A stretch of DNA of 5,697 bases, taken from Akkermansiaceae bacterium. GTDB taxonomy: Bacteria > Verrucomicrobiota > Verrucomicrobiia > Verrucomicrobiales > Akkermansiaceae. This document shows positions 5,660 through 5,697 of the stretch, one piece after another. The notes under the pieces were generated by a model. It saw nothing but the letters and a program-made list of their open reading frames with translations. It searched no databases and was not told the origin of the DNA. The stretch is from NCBI GenBank assembly GCA_023300205.1, contig JALZVD010000158.1, positions 1 through 5,697 of the forward strand, written 5' to 3'. Position numbers and translations under genes: made by a program. Each line of letters starts with the position of its first letter. Position 1 is the first letter of the stretch.

Positions 5660-5697
5660 AAGATCCGATTACTGTATCCGTGACAGGAGCTGCTGGC
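5656..5697 (+). CDS. mdh: Malate dehydrogenase, N-terminal 14 codons (runs off window)
   Basis: Malate dehydrogenase interconverts malate and oxaloacetate with NAD in the TCA cycle. Only 14 codons are visible, reading M-K-D-P-I-T-V-S-V-T-G-A-A-G. This matches the start of cytosolic-type bacterial malate dehydrogenases, where a beta strand leads into the T-G-A-A-G-Q-I-G dinucleotide-binding loop. The frame stays open to the window end. There is an 81-base gap after the kinase gene, with candidate regulatory repeats, so it is probably transcribed separately. No Shine-Dalgarno precedes the ATG. Another Rossmann-fold dehydrogenase beginning with the same loop cannot be excluded from so short a piece. 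Confidence 0.82.
   Translation, partial: MKDPITVSVTGAAG

Overview
The window looks like a chromosomal segment from a member of the Verrucomicrobia/PVC group. That placement is an inference from protein family resemblance, not from a search. It rests on the pairing of an ECF-like sigma factor (with a long N-terminal extension and the W-D-x-E-W linker motif) with a Ser/Thr kinase that carries PEGA and SUMF1/FGE-like ectodomains, and on the style of the malate dehydrogenase N-terminus. All genes lie on the + strand. That strand is strongly G-rich and C-poor (for example 24 G to 6 C in bases 1-60, and 29 G to 5 C in bases 661-720), as expected for leading-strand genes in a strongly skewed genome.

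Region 1 (1-2216) is a tetrapyrrole operon in pathway order. It holds the 3' end of hemA (glutamyl-tRNA reductase, NADPH-binding half), complete hemC (hydroxymethylbilane synthase) overlapping hemA by 11 bases, and complete hemD (uroporphyrinogen-III synthase) 19 bases further on. HemA makes glutamate-1-semialdehyde. After the HemL and HemB steps, encoded elsewhere, HemC and HemD turn porphobilinogen into uroporphyrinogen III. HemA stops without the usual C-terminal dimerisation domain.

Region 2 (2217-2306) is a 90-base gap with a weak candidate promoter. It also has a strong Shine-Dalgarno sequence that is ideally spaced for a two-codon ORF (Met-Val-stop) rather than for the sigma gene itself.

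Region 3 (2307-5574) is a probable two-gene signalling unit. A 227-residue ECF-type sigma factor is followed after 16 bases by an 855-residue transmembrane Ser/Thr kinase. The kinase domain is predicted to be cytoplasmic. One membrane helix leads to an ectodomain made of PEGA, a half SUMF1 module, a second PEGA and a full SUMF1/FGE-like module. The likely logic is that the ectodomain senses an envelope or extracellular signal and the kinase acts on the sigma factor. No anti-sigma gene is present here.

Region 4 (5575-5697) is an AT-richer leader and the first 14 codons of a probable malate dehydrogenase gene (mdh). The leader holds an imperfect direct repeat and a perfect 8-bp inverted repeat that encloses the mdh start codon. 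No convincing Shine-Dalgarno sequence and no clear intrinsic terminator are visible.

The most notable points are the sigma/kinase pair without an anti-sigma factor, the diverged PEGA-SUMF1 duplication in the kinase, the misplaced ribosome binding site of the sigma gene, the short HemA and the structured mdh leader. No RNA genes, CRISPR arrays or insertion sequences were seen.
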